DNA of 8,911 nt from Fervidobacterium sp. (GTDB lineage Bacteria; Thermotogota; Thermotogae; Thermotogales; Fervidobacteriaceae). Shown one piece after another: positions 1-6,745 of this stretch (positions within the stretch are counted from its first letter, which is position 1; each line of letters begins with the position of its first letter). Under the pieces are notes generated by a model. It was given only the letters and a program-made list of their open reading frames with translations, had not been told where the DNA came from and did no database searches. Both the position numbers and the translations under genes were made by a program. The stretch lies in contig DPIB01000173.1 of assembly GCA_003522805.1 (NCBI GenBank), forward strand, positions 1 to 8,911, read 5' to 3'.

Positions 1-697
1 ATGTAGAACCGACATTTGCAAAGTGTTCCATCACTGAGCGTTCCAAAATCCCTATTTCTTTCAAAGAGATCTCTGACAGTTTCTTTTCATTACCTTGGTA
101 GAGTGCACTAATTGCGTCATCTATGGTTGAAAAAACGGTCTTTCCATTATCTAGGGTAAAGGTATCGTACACTGTTACTCCATACGAGATAGTGTATCCA
201 ACTGTATTAACTTTTCGCTTTACATCAGCCTCTATCGGTGTTATTATGTTCCCGTTCTCATCAACTGGTTTGAGATCAGACCTTGCCCCACCAAATATGT
301 ATTCGTCACCAACGCGCGTATTAGCAATTTCGATCAGATGTTCTTTAAGTGCTTTTAATTCCATTGCAATTGCGTTTCTCTCGTCCACCGTATTTGTACC
401 GTTTGCCCCTCGGACCATGAGTTCTTTCACTCGTTGATACACACTAGACAGTTCTTGAAGAGTCGTATCATACGACTGAGTAAAGTTGTTTACATGATCA
501 ACATTCCTCTTGTACTGCTCAAGTTCTCTCAATCTACTTGATATATTTGATGCACGAGTTGCAATTACTGCATCATCACTTGGGTACTGGACTTCTTTTC
601 CAGATGATAATTTGTCATTTAATTTTGCTATCCTATTTAGTGACTGTTGTATGTTAAAAAGAGCTCTATCGTTGATCATATTGTTCGTTATCCTCAT
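1..697 (-). CDS. flgL: Flagellar hook-associated protein 3 (hook-filament junction), C-terminus cut by window edge
   Basis: FlgL is the second hook-filament junction protein. It is exported through the flagellar type III apparatus and sits between FlgK and the flagellin filament. My own translation from the ATG at 695-697 runs open to the window edge and gives about 232 residues. The N-terminus begins MRITNNMINDRALFNIQQ and continues with the flagellin-type helix containing LSSGKEVQYPSDDAV, close to the PSDD motif typical of flagellin and FlgL N-terminal domains. A long amphipathic coiled-coil-like region follows, and then a region with IFGGARSDLKPVDENGN. The start is supported by a strong ribosome binding site, GGAGGG at 705-710, seven bases upstream. 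It lies about 100 bases downstream of flgK, the usual order. The C-terminal helix is outside the window. Flagellin is the alternative, but the position next to flgK favours FlgL. Confidence 0.93.
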   Translation of the reverse strand, partial: MRITNNMINDRALFNIQQSLNRIAKLNDKLSSGKEVQYPSDDAVIATRASNISSRLRELEQYKRNVDHVNNFTQSYDTTLQELSSVYQRVKELMVRGANGTNTVDERNAIAMELKALKEHLIEIANTRVGDEYIFGGARSDLKPVDENGNIITPIEADVKRKVNTVGYTISYGVTVYDTFTLDNGKTVFSTIDDAISALYQGNEKKLSEISLKEIGILERSVMEHFANVGST

Positions 698-728
698 CGT
701 ATTACCCTCCTTCTTCATAGGTTATCAA

Positions 729-770
729 TCACTAATAACTAGTGAACTACCCCCACCTATAGAGGTTGGG
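729..770. repeat. Two adjacent stem-loops in the flgK-flgL gap
   Basis: Within the 100 bases between the flgK stop and the flgL start there are two inverted repeats. One is CCC-A-CCT (752-758) with AGG-TT-GGG (763-770), seven pairs with one bulged T and a four-base loop. The other is TCACTA (729-734) with TAGTGA (740-745), a perfect six-base stem with a five-base loop. Neither is followed by a T tract, so I do not call a terminator. They could affect mRNA processing or the relative yield of FlgK and FlgL. Confidence 0.45.
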
Positions 771-797
771 AGACTTCTTGGCAAACCGTGTTAAAAA

Positions 798-3341
798 CTA
801 TGTACCAACAACACCAAGTTTATCAATTACCCTAGAAATCATTTCATCAACTGCAGTCATGATCCTTGCTGCCGCATTGAATGCATGTTGATACTTTATC
901 ATATTCGCCATCTCTTCGTCGAGTGAGACTCCTTTTACCCTCTCTCTTTCGCCATCTATTTCGTTTTTCATGAGATCTGTATTGCCTTTTATCTTCGTGG
1001 CTGTTTCGCTTTCCACCCCAAGTTCAGCGACAAGACTGCCTAAATATTCACCAAAGGATTCTAAGCCATCATTCAATACTTTTTTAGATTTTAGAGCAGA
1101 GAGTATCTCAACTATTCCTGTGTTTGCACGTCCAGATGGTTTGAAAACCTTCGCATCCCAATTCGAGTTTTGTTCAGTATAACCTATATCAATCGCAAGT
1201 GTCTCAGGATTACTCGCAATTGTGGAATTGACCTTCAACTTTTCCGTGAATCTATATGGTTCATCAGGTAACTTCTTGTCTATAAAAAGGGTATCAGCTT
1301 TTACGTATCTAGTTCTTTGGTCCTTCTGTGATTCAAAAGGGTTTATAAAGATAAATCCCTCGTCCCAATCGTTTAATGGATTTCCATCTGGATCTATGAA
1401 TCCGAGAGCAGTCCATAGTGCTTCAGGGCCTTGAATTACTTTATTTAGTTCAAATCCAAGAGTTCTTGAACTTCTCAAAACGAATTTGCTATGTGGAGTT
1501 ACTTCGGCGATAATTCCTGTGTTTGCTTGGTTTATTTTATCAGCTAAATCGCGTAGTGTCATCTTTGTTGGATCAATTCGTATCTCTGTGGATCCAATCT
1601 TTACAGAGAATGCTTGACTTCTACCCAGGATATTTTCGAGAGTTTCTACACCTGTATCAAGTGCTTTGTAAGTTTCTGTATGTAGATTAGCCTGAGTAAA
1701 TAGTCCGTCTGTATCTGAAAGTTTGATGTTTTTCAAGTTGAAATCGTTAGACTTCGAGGGTATAATCAACATCTTGCCATTGTTTATATAGGCAACTATA
1801 TCGCTTCCAAAAGCACTGTTTAATTGATTGGCCAGATCATTCAGAGTAGTTGTTGAGGAAATGTTTATTATCGCTTCATTACCATTTAGAGAAATCTTGT
1901 AACTGCCTTCATTTACTTTGAAATCAGAGTCATTAATAGCATATATATCAACATCTTTTGTAGAAAACCCCATCGTATTGAACACATTGGCATTGAAATC
2001 TAAGGCTAATGTGTCTCTCATGTTTGTACTTGACTCAAAATATAGTCTGTATCCTCCATCGCCTTGCGCACCAGTTTTTAAATCAAACCACTTTGTAGTT
2101 ACACCTGATAACGTTGTTTGAAAATCTCCGATTGTGTCGTACGCATTTGCATGGGCAGAGAATATATTGTTTGTTCCATCGAAGAAAACTATGGAGCCCT
2201 GTTCTACGAATGATTTTGTTGTTATATCGTTAAGATTGGTTCTATCAGACATTCCTGATACGAAATTTATTGGACCATTTTCGACACGCTTCGCTCCTGC
2301 AATCCTATAGAGAACAGAATCTTCGATACTGTCTGTTGATATATCATTGAAAAATTTCAGACCCGTGACATTACCATCACCATTGTATCCATCTTGGTGA
2401 ATTAAATTGAATTCATCAGTTAGTGAGAGAACGAATTCGTCTATTCTATTCATGTACTTAACAAGGGTATCATCTCTCAGATCGAAAAGAGATTTCATCC
2501 TACCATCATTTATAGTTACCTTGGAATTGCCTGCGAATATTTCTTTAAAGCCCTTACCATATGGCCTATCTAACGCACGAAGTTCGATAGTATTTTCACC
2601 TGTAAGCACTATTTGATTTCCTAACCGTAGTGTTATTTGACCAGCATTGTCTTCATAGTAGTATATATCTGCGAGATTTGACAATTCATCGAGAATCCTA
2701 TCTCGTTCGTCGAGCAAGTCATTTGGACTATAGTTTAGGCTGACACTTGCCCTTACTTTTCCATTTATATCTGCCAATCTTTTTACCATCGAGTTTATCT
2801 GTTCTGTTCTCTGAGAAATTTCGTTGTCGATGTCCACCCTTAACTGTTCCAACCTCGTGTAGAGATCTTGAACATGTTGAGTGAGTTCTTCCGCTCTGCT
2901 AACTAAACCACGTTTTGCAGCTGTGTTTGTTGGGTCAGTAATTACTTCTTCTATTCCAGACCAAAAAGAATCGAAAAGATATCTAATTCCTGCTTCTGAT
3001 GGCTCTGCAAAAAGTTGTTCAACAAAGTGTAGATTGGAAGTCATTGAGTCCCAATAATTATATTTGTTATTCGTCTGTCTGAATTGAATATCCAGAAATT
3101 CGTCCCTAACTCTCTGTATATCTCTTACGTATACTCCCGTGCCAATCTGAAGCGGTACCCCAGGTTGAGTAAGTGACGTACTTGGGATAGGGGGAGTTGT
3201 TAAGAGCTCAGGCCTTTGCCTTGAAAAACCTGGTGTATTAGCATTTGCAATGTTGTGTGCAACAACATTCATCGCTAGTTTGCTGGCATATATTCCTAGT
3301 AGTCCTGTGTTCAGCGTTCCAAACAGGCTGATATCTGGCAT
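798..3341 (-). CDS. flgK: Flagellar hook-associated protein 1 (first hook-filament junction protein), long form
   Basis: FlgK forms the first junction ring between hook and filament. The N-terminus (residues 1-45) is the classic rod/hook-family helix, with LGIYASKLAMNVVAHNIANANTPGFSRQ. The C-terminus (about 803-843) has the matching helix with VSLDEEMANMIKYQHAFNAAAR. The product is 847 residues, much longer than the roughly 550 of enteric FlgK. The extra length is in the middle, about residues 340-740. There, two segments (about 478-548 and 577-648) each show a beta-rich stretch, a T-L-x-D-L-A-x-x-[IL]-N helix, a second strand pair and a hydrophobic ending, resembling flagellin hook IN repeats. 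A third, weaker copy may lie near 380-460. The ATG is supported by AAGGGAGT at 3348-3355, seven bases away. It follows flgN by 50 bases and precedes flgL, consistent with a late flagellar operon. The identity is secure; the repeat assignment is by eye. Confidence 0.96.
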   Translation of the reverse strand: MPDISLFGTLNTGLLGIYASKLAMNVVAHNIANANTPGFSRQRPELLTTPPIPSTSLTQPGVPLQIGTGVYVRDIQRVRDEFLDIQFRQTNNKYNYWDSMTSNLHFVEQLFAEPSEAGIRYLFDSFWSGIEEVITDPTNTAAKRGLVSRAEELTQHVQDLYTRLEQLRVDIDNEISQRTEQINSMVKRLADINGKVRASVSLNYSPNDLLDERDRILDELSNLADIYYYEDNAGQITLRLGNQIVLTGENTIELRALDRPYGKGFKEIFAGNSKVTINDGRMKSLFDLRDDTLVKYMNRIDEFVLSLTDEFNLIHQDGYNGDGNVTGLKFFNDISTDSIEDSVLYRIAGAKRVENGPINFVSGMSDRTNLNDITTKSFVEQGSIVFFDGTNNIFSAHANAYDTIGDFQTTLSGVTTKWFDLKTGAQGDGGYRLYFESSTNMRDTLALDFNANVFNTMGFSTKDVDIYAINDSDFKVNEGSYKISLNGNEAIINISSTTTLNDLANQLNSAFGSDIVAYINNGKMLIIPSKSNDFNLKNIKLSDTDGLFTQANLHTETYKALDTGVETLENILGRSQAFSVKIGSTEIRIDPTKMTLRDLADKINQANTGIIAEVTPHSKFVLRSSRTLGFELNKVIQGPEALWTALGFIDPDGNPLNDWDEGFIFINPFESQKDQRTRYVKADTLFIDKKLPDEPYRFTEKLKVNSTIASNPETLAIDIGYTEQNSNWDAKVFKPSGRANTGIVEILSALKSKKVLNDGLESFGEYLGSLVAELGVESETATKIKGNTDLMKNEIDGERERVKGVSLDEEMANMIKYQHAFNAAARIMTAVDEMISRVIDKLGVVGT

Positions 3342-3391
3342 TGTACCACTCCCTTAAAAAATCACGATCTATGAAGCAAAAAAAGAGCACT

Positions 3392-3865
3392 CTATTTGAA
3401 TTGATCGTATAATGGACGGTCGTATATTGAATGTACTGAACGATTATTATCATTCTGACCTTTCTGAGGAAAGAAATATGTGGAAGGATGGATGCCTTTA
3501 ACAAAACAATTAAGAAACTCGGCGTATTGATTTTCAAATTGGAACATTTGTTTTATTCCATTCATTATTACTGTCAATTCGTTTAGCTTTTCAACCACTT
3601 CAGCACTGAAAAAAGCTATTTCTGTTACATCTAGTGAATTAGATTTTTCGATGTATTCTTTAACTGTATCAAAACCCATAGACTTGAGGATCTGAGCTCT
3701 TTCATTTTCTACGCTACTGATTTCCAAACTCAGTTCTTCAATGTTCAGACCATATTTAGACGCAAGCTCGATATCTCTGCCTACCACAGCCTTTTCAAGC
3801 CCTTTGAAGGCTTGAATCATACTATCAAGTATTCGAATCTGCCTTTCAAAGTTGTCCTTCAACAA
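3392..3865 (-). CDS. flgN: FlgN-family flagellar export chaperone, TTG start
   Basis: FlgN-type chaperones bind the C-terminal helices of FlgK and FlgL in the cytoplasm and deliver them to the flagellar export gate. The 157-residue product is almost entirely predicted alpha-helix. Heptad-like hydrophobic spacing runs from residue 1 to about 115 (for example the stretch around LEKAVVGRDIELASKYGLNI, then VVEKLNELTVIMNGIKQM). A polar, probably disordered tail follows. Size and helical layout fit the family, but FlgN sequences diverge strongly, so the call leans on position: directly after flgM and directly before flgK. The start is TTG at 3863-3865. It has GGAGGG at 3873-3878 seven bases upstream, lying inside the last codons of flgM. 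Only three bases separate the flgM stop from this start, which suggests translational coupling. Confidence 0.82.
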   Translation of the reverse strand: MLKDNFERQIRILDSMIQAFKGLEKAVVGRDIELASKYGLNIEELSLEISSVENERAQILKSMGFDTVKEYIEKSNSLDVTEIAFFSAEVVEKLNELTVIMNGIKQMFQFENQYAEFLNCFVKGIHPSTYFFPQKGQNDNNRSVHSIYDRPLYDQFK

Positions 3866-3868
3866 AGA

Positions 3869-4147
3869 TCATCCCTCCAAGATTTTCTTTGCTATCCTTC
3901 CAGCATCCACTTTAAACGTGCCATTCTCTATTGCGCTCTTTATCTGCTCTACAAGATCTGTTCGGATTTCCGGATAATTCTTTGCCATTTCTATGTACTC
4001 TGCTACTTTCTTACCTTCCTCAACAACCAATGATTCTTCAGCCCCACCCTTCATTTTAGATTTTTCTACAGGCTTCTCCTCTTTTCCTTTTACATTAGAA
4101 ATATTCTGGAGTTGTTGTTGATTTAGTCGGTTGATTTTGTCAATCAT
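3869..4147 (-). CDS. flgM: Anti-sigma-28 factor FlgM
   Basis: FlgM holds the flagellar sigma factor FliA (sigma-28) inactive until the hook-basal body is finished, then is exported so that late genes switch on. The 92-residue product has a polar, Lys/Glu/Gln-rich first half, matching the intrinsically disordered N-terminus of the family. The C-terminal third carries the sigma-binding signature: YPEIRTDLVEQIKSAIENG, then a short T-F-x-V-D segment and the final helix around RIAKKILEG. I choose the ATG at 4145-4147. Two in-frame GTG codons lie just upstream (4154-4159), but they are part of the ribosome binding site itself; using the first would give 96 residues. It is the first gene of the flagellar block, 130 bases after rlmH, so it may have its own promoter. 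flgN follows immediately. Confidence in identity is high from the C-terminal motif plus context. Confidence 0.9.
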   Translation of the reverse strand: MIDKINRLNQQQLQNISNVKGKEEKPVEKSKMKGGAEESLVVEEGKKVAEYIEMAKNYPEIRTDLVEQIKSAIENGTFKVDAGRIAKKILEG

Positions 4148-4152
4148 ATCAC

Positions 4153-4165
4153 TCACCACCTTTCT
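4153..4165 (-). promoter_or_regulatory. Extended Shine-Dalgarno of flgM that fixes its start
   Basis: On the minus strand this reads AGAAAGGTGGTGA. It differs at one base from the 13-base perfect complement of a typical bacterial 16S 3' end (AGAAAGGAGGTGA). The core GGTGG (4156-4160) is eight bases before the ATG at 4147. Because the two upstream in-frame GTG codons fall inside this element, the ATG is the more likely start. Confidence 0.7.
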
Positions 4166-4221
4166 AACATATTCTATATTATTGGAAGAATAACCACTCC
4201 CAAATGACTAATTTCATATAT

Positions 4222-4249
4222 ATTATCGACAAAAAATCGAATTTATGAA
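4222..4249 (-). promoter_or_regulatory. Candidate promoter ahead of the flgM-flgN-flgK-flgL block
   Basis: In the 130-base gap between rlmH and flgM the minus strand reads TTCATA (4244-4249), 16 bases, then GATAAT (4222-4227), a four-of-six and five-of-six match to sigma-A hexamers. Overlapping it, GTCGATAA (4223-4230) matches seven of eight bases of the sigma-28 -10 element GCCGATAA. The only TAAA upstream (4242-4245) lies about four bases too close for a normal sigma-28 -35. Which sigma factor would read it cannot be settled from the sequence. No clear terminator is visible after rlmH, so readthrough from rlmH is also possible. Confidence 0.35.
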
Positions 4250-4277
4250 GATACTCCCGATAATTGACTTTTTCAGC

Positions 4278-4739
4278 TTAGTAATGATATTTTTCATTCC
4301 TCATGGTCTTGAAACTTCTGAAAATCTGCTCTAACAGAAGAATGATGCACATTTCATGTGTGAATGTCAGTTTAGAAAGTGATATCCTCTGTATAGCATT
4401 CTTTCTAATCCTCTCATCAATTCCAAGCGGTCCACCTATCACAAACAGCATTTCCGAAGAATTCAAAAACTGGTTTTCTAAGATGTTCAGGAACTCGTTA
4501 CTCGTCAGTTCTTTACCCGATAGGTCAATTAAGATGTACTTTCTGTTATCTACTTTCCTTTCTATGTAGTCTGCCTCTTTTCTGAGTATAGATGTCGCAT
4601 CTTCAGTATTGAGGTCTCCACCTAAGTTTACATGACTGATATTTACTCTGGCAAATCTCTTAAGTTTCTCCATGTAATACTCATATGCTGGTAAGAGGTG
4701 CATTGATATCTTTCCTGGTACAATTATCTCTATCCTCAA
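4278..4739 (-). CDS. rlmH: 23S rRNA (pseudouridine1915-N3)-methyltransferase RlmH, TTG start
   Basis: RlmH is a small SPOUT-class (knotted) methyltransferase. It uses S-adenosylmethionine to methylate N3 of pseudouridine 1915 in helix 69 of 23S rRNA, on assembled 70S ribosomes. The 153-residue length is normal for the family. Visible motifs are the cofactor-pocket loop FVIGGPLG (about 99-106), the S-L-S-K-L-T-F-T-H segment (120-128), the L-L-E-Q-I-F-R-S helix (135-142) and the C-terminal Y-H (151-152), which family work implicates in catalysis and substrate binding. The start is TTG at 4737-4739, with GGAGG at 4748-4752 eight bases upstream; no ATG or GTG lies near. It follows the NYN gene by 59 bases and precedes flgM, so it may be cotranscribed with the NYN gene. 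No key residue appears to be missing. Confidence 0.94.
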   Translation of the reverse strand: MRIEIIVPGKISMHLLPAYEYYMEKLKRFARVNISHVNLGGDLNTEDATSILRKEADYIERKVDNRKYILIDLSGKELTSNEFLNILENQFLNSSEMLFVIGGPLGIDERIRKNAIQRISLSKLTFTHEMCIILLLEQIFRSFKTMRNEKYHY

Positions 4740-4764
4740 CGTTAGTTCCTCCTTAAACAGTGCA

Positions 4765-4788
4765 TTGATCTTGGTCTTGATCTTGACC
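4765..4788. repeat. Four-unit hexanucleotide tandem repeat between the NYN gene and rlmH
   Basis: The plus strand reads TTGATC, TTGGTC, TTGATC, TTGACC without interruption, that is four units of TTGRYC. On the minus (coding) strand this is GGTCAA, GATCAA, GACCAA, GATCAA. It occupies most of the 59-base gap, ending 12 bases before the rlmH ribosome binding site. Its role is unknown. It could be a slippage-derived simple repeat or a binding site in the rlmH leader. Confidence 0.75.
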
Positions 4789-4798
4789 TATCAGATTT

Positions 4799-6076
4799 TT
4801 AAACTGGTGTGTAGAAATAGACATTCTCAAGTTCTGTAATTTCACCTCGCTCTACAAGCATATCAATGCACTTCTCAAAAATCCTTTCGTCATTTGAAAA
4901 TATAACCTCCTTCAGTAATTCCATTTCTTCTTTAAAAACAAAAGTCTGAGAAAGAACCCTTTTTACAAAATAGCTTAGAGTAGATACTTTCAGTTCTTCC
5001 AAACTGCAGACGATCTTTGCTGGTGTAGAATATGAAATGTAGTCACTATCATCCAACCCTTTAAAGCATCCACTGCGCTTGAGCGCTTCAACGTAACTTT
5101 TGAATTCTGAAATTGGAAGTTTGAACTCACTCTGCAGAAGTTGGTTCAGAGATTTCACTCTGTTAGCTGAGAATGCTTTGTAAGATTTCTCTATGAATTC
5201 TGAAATGTGCGTATATTCAATCGGATATTTCTCGAGTAGCGTTAAGAAAAATGCCTTTGAGCGTTTCACATTGTAATAGCCATCATTTAATTCGATAACT
5301 CCATCGCGTACAAGTATGTCTATTGCCATTTTCAAGTCGCTCTGTACAATATCATTTTTTTTAGAGAATTCACCCAAGTTTGCCTCATTTAAATCACCAA
5401 AAATAACATTACGGAGAAAGAGTAGCTTTATGTCCTTTATCCTTTCTGGTTTTTGCACTTTCCTTTCGTATATGATATCGGAAAGCTCACGTAAAGAGGA
5501 AACACCGTATTTTGCAGGATTTATGTTGAAAGAGCTTAAGAATCGAGATATATTCTCGAGTGTGAAGTTCTTTCCGGAACGTTTCAAAAATACCTCAACT
5601 TCTTCTGAAAGACGATCAATTGGGTCAATTAACCTTTCGTTTTTCACTATATCTTCATACGGTATGAATAAATCGACGGCTGAAATTAATTCATAGCTTG
5701 TTGATTTTGTCCGCGCAAGTGCCATTATGTTTTTACCATACGATTTTAACTTGTGAACTAAAGCCGTAAAATCTGCATCTCCAGTTACAAGGAAAAAGAT
5801 ATCAATCGGATTGTTGTGTAAAGCTATTTCAACACAATCTACAGCAAGTCTAATATCGTTGCCCTTTTTGTTTGGTAGGAGCTCTGCTTCTGGAATCTCT
5901 GCAAGTTCAATCCCATAATTGTATAGAATAAAAGCCTCCATTTTGTGTTTTGACCAAGAGCCGTATGCCTTACCACCGATTATCCTACCGTACTTGCATA
6001 CTTCATTATAGACAAGTTGAACATCTACAGGTTGGTTTTGAAAATCAAAGAACAGAAATATGTTTGAACCAGACAT
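4799..6076 (-). CDS. NYN-domain (PIN-like) putative RNase with OST-HTH/LOTUS-like and winged-helix-like regions
   Basis: The first 145 residues are a NYN domain (LabA/DUF88 group), a PIN-like fold that in characterised members cleaves RNA using metal-bound acidic residues. Visible features are FFDFQN (9-14, first Asp at 11), a K-A-Y-G-S-W strand (36-41), K-K-G-N-D-I-R-L-A-V-D (70-80, Asp 74 and 80) and V-T-G-D-A-D-F (97-103, Asp 100 and 102). All the expected acidic positions are present. Residues about 153-205 (helical, ending N-P-A-K-Y-G-V-S-S-L-R-E-L-S-D) resemble an OST-HTH/LOTUS domain, a proposed RNA-binding module. Residues 225-275 and 365-425 look like further winged helices. The ATG at 6074-6076 follows a run of six G (6082-6087), an unusual ribosome binding site. 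It lies alone after a terminator and upstream of rlmH. The target RNA is unknown; a role in ribosomal RNA handling is only a guess from rlmH. Confidence 0.82.
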   Translation of the reverse strand: MSGSNIFLFFDFQNQPVDVQLVYNEVCKYGRIIGGKAYGSWSKHKMEAFILYNYGIELAEIPEAELLPNKKGNDIRLAVDCVEIALHNNPIDIFFLVTGDADFTALVHKLKSYGKNIMALARTKSTSYELISAVDLFIPYEDIVKNERLIDPIDRLSEEVEVFLKRSGKNFTLENISRFLSSFNINPAKYGVSSLRELSDIIYERKVQKPERIKDIKLLFLRNVIFGDLNEANLGEFSKKNDIVQSDLKMAIDILVRDGVIELNDGYYNVKRSKAFFLTLLEKYPIEYTHISEFIEKSYKAFSANRVKSLNQLLQSEFKLPISEFKSYVEALKRSGCFKGLDDSDYISYSTPAKIVCSLEELKVSTLSYFVKRVLSQTFVFKEEMELLKEVIFSNDERIFEKCIDMLVERGEITELENVYFYTPV

Positions 6077-6120
6077 ATTATCCCCCCATGCAACAGCTAT
6101 ATTAATGCTACATCAATTAG

Positions 6121-6173
6121 AGAACAAAAACAAAACCTTTCTGACACAGATAGTCGTATCAGAAAACAAAAGG
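6121..6173 (-). terminator. Probable intrinsic terminator of the M23-prmA-DUF501 operon
   Basis: Read on the minus strand, the arm TTTCTGATAC (6156-6165), an eight-base loop and the arm GTGTCAGAAA (6138-6147) form a ten-base-pair stem with one G-T pair. The bases GG then TTTTGTTTTTG follow (6127-6137). The stem can extend if GG pairs with an upstream CC (6172-6173) across a bulge. The T-rich tract lies on the correct side only for minus-strand transcription, 54 bases or more after the DUF501 stop. The two G between stem and T tract make it slightly imperfect. Confidence 0.62.
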
Positions 6174-6226
6174 TAATTCAGGTTCATATGATATAATACA
6201 ACATTTTGCGAAATTTCCATAAAGCA

Positions 6227-6745
6227 TTACGAGTTGCAGTGATAAAAGCAATAATTGTTGTTACATTCCCTTTTTTGGATCATTTCTACAACATTCTTTC
6301 CAATTGGATTATCTACCCCTGCAAGAAAATCTGCAACGTGGAGATGAAGACATTTCACCTTTGTAAAGTCTCTAATACCACCGGTACCCACTTCTGATAG
6401 TACGTCTCGCCACTTTTTGTCGGAATGCTCCAAAATCCCCAGCCTTTTCTCGATGACAATTCTATGGGCATTTTCAACTCTTTTTCGGAATTTTTCATCC
6501 ATTTGAATAATAGTCTCAAAAACGGCAATCATTCCCTTTTCTTCTAAACGTGAAATCTCTTTAATCAGGTGCGGACATGTGAGGTAGTGAATTGTAGGAA
6601 AGGGAGCCCCATTTTTTAAAGGATAGCTTAAGATTGTAACAGGAAAACCGAAAGAACAACATTTTACAACACTTACTGCATTACCAACATTTGTATCAAG
6701 TTGCCTTGCCACAACATTCAGATCTTTATCACTAATGTGTTCCAT
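6227..6745 (-). CDS. DUF501 family protein of unknown function
   Basis: I recognise this 172-residue protein as DUF501 from its order of conserved blocks. These are an N-terminal helix with V-A-R-Q-L (11-16), a C-C-S-F-G-F-P-V segment (29-36), G-A-P-F-P-T (46-51), Y-L-T-C-P-H-L (54-60), a helical Arg/Glu/Lys-rich centre, G-T-G-G-I (120-124) and K-C-L-H-L-H-V-A-D (131-139). Conserved Cys and His residues suggest a metal or redox site, but no function is established for the family that I know of. An extra Cys-containing tail (C161, C166, C170) follows the core. The ATG at 6743-6745 lies inside the prmA 3' end, giving a 28-base overlap; GGTGATG at 6751-6757 can serve as its ribosome binding site. 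The overlap implies cotranslation with prmA. It is the last gene before the terminator. Confidence 0.82.
   Translation of the reverse strand: MEHISDKDLNVVARQLDTNVGNAVSVVKCCSFGFPVTILSYPLKNGAPFPTIHYLTCPHLIKEISRLEEKGMIAVFETIIQMDEKFRKRVENAHRIVIEKRLGILEHSDKKWRDVLSEVGTGGIRDFTKVKCLHLHVADFLAGVDNPIGKNVVEMIQKRECNNNYCFYHCNS

Noticed and set aside
123..437. 104-codon plus-strand open frame opposite flgL
   Set aside because: Antisense to flgL, whose minus-strand frame is open to the window edge and matches the family; no ribosome binding site.
3238..3537. 99-codon minus-strand open frame across the flgN-flgK junction
   Set aside because: It overlaps the end of flgN and the start of flgK in another frame, and its protein has no recognisable feature.
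5316..5696. 126-codon plus-strand open frame opposite the NYN gene
   Set aside because: Antisense to a well-supported gene and low-complexity Ser/Phe/Lys-rich, typical of a shadow frame.
6099..6127. TTGTTC-17-TAATAT as a promoter for the NYN gene
   Set aside because: Only three-of-six and four-of-six matches, and it overlaps the T tract of the proposed terminator. A promoter is expected here but not identified.
6189..6197. Plus-strand extended -10 TGATATAAT just after the DUF501 stop, possibly driving antisense RNA
   Set aside because: No -35 at a suitable distance, no downstream hairpin with a T tract, and the gap is AT-rich enough to give such a match by chance.
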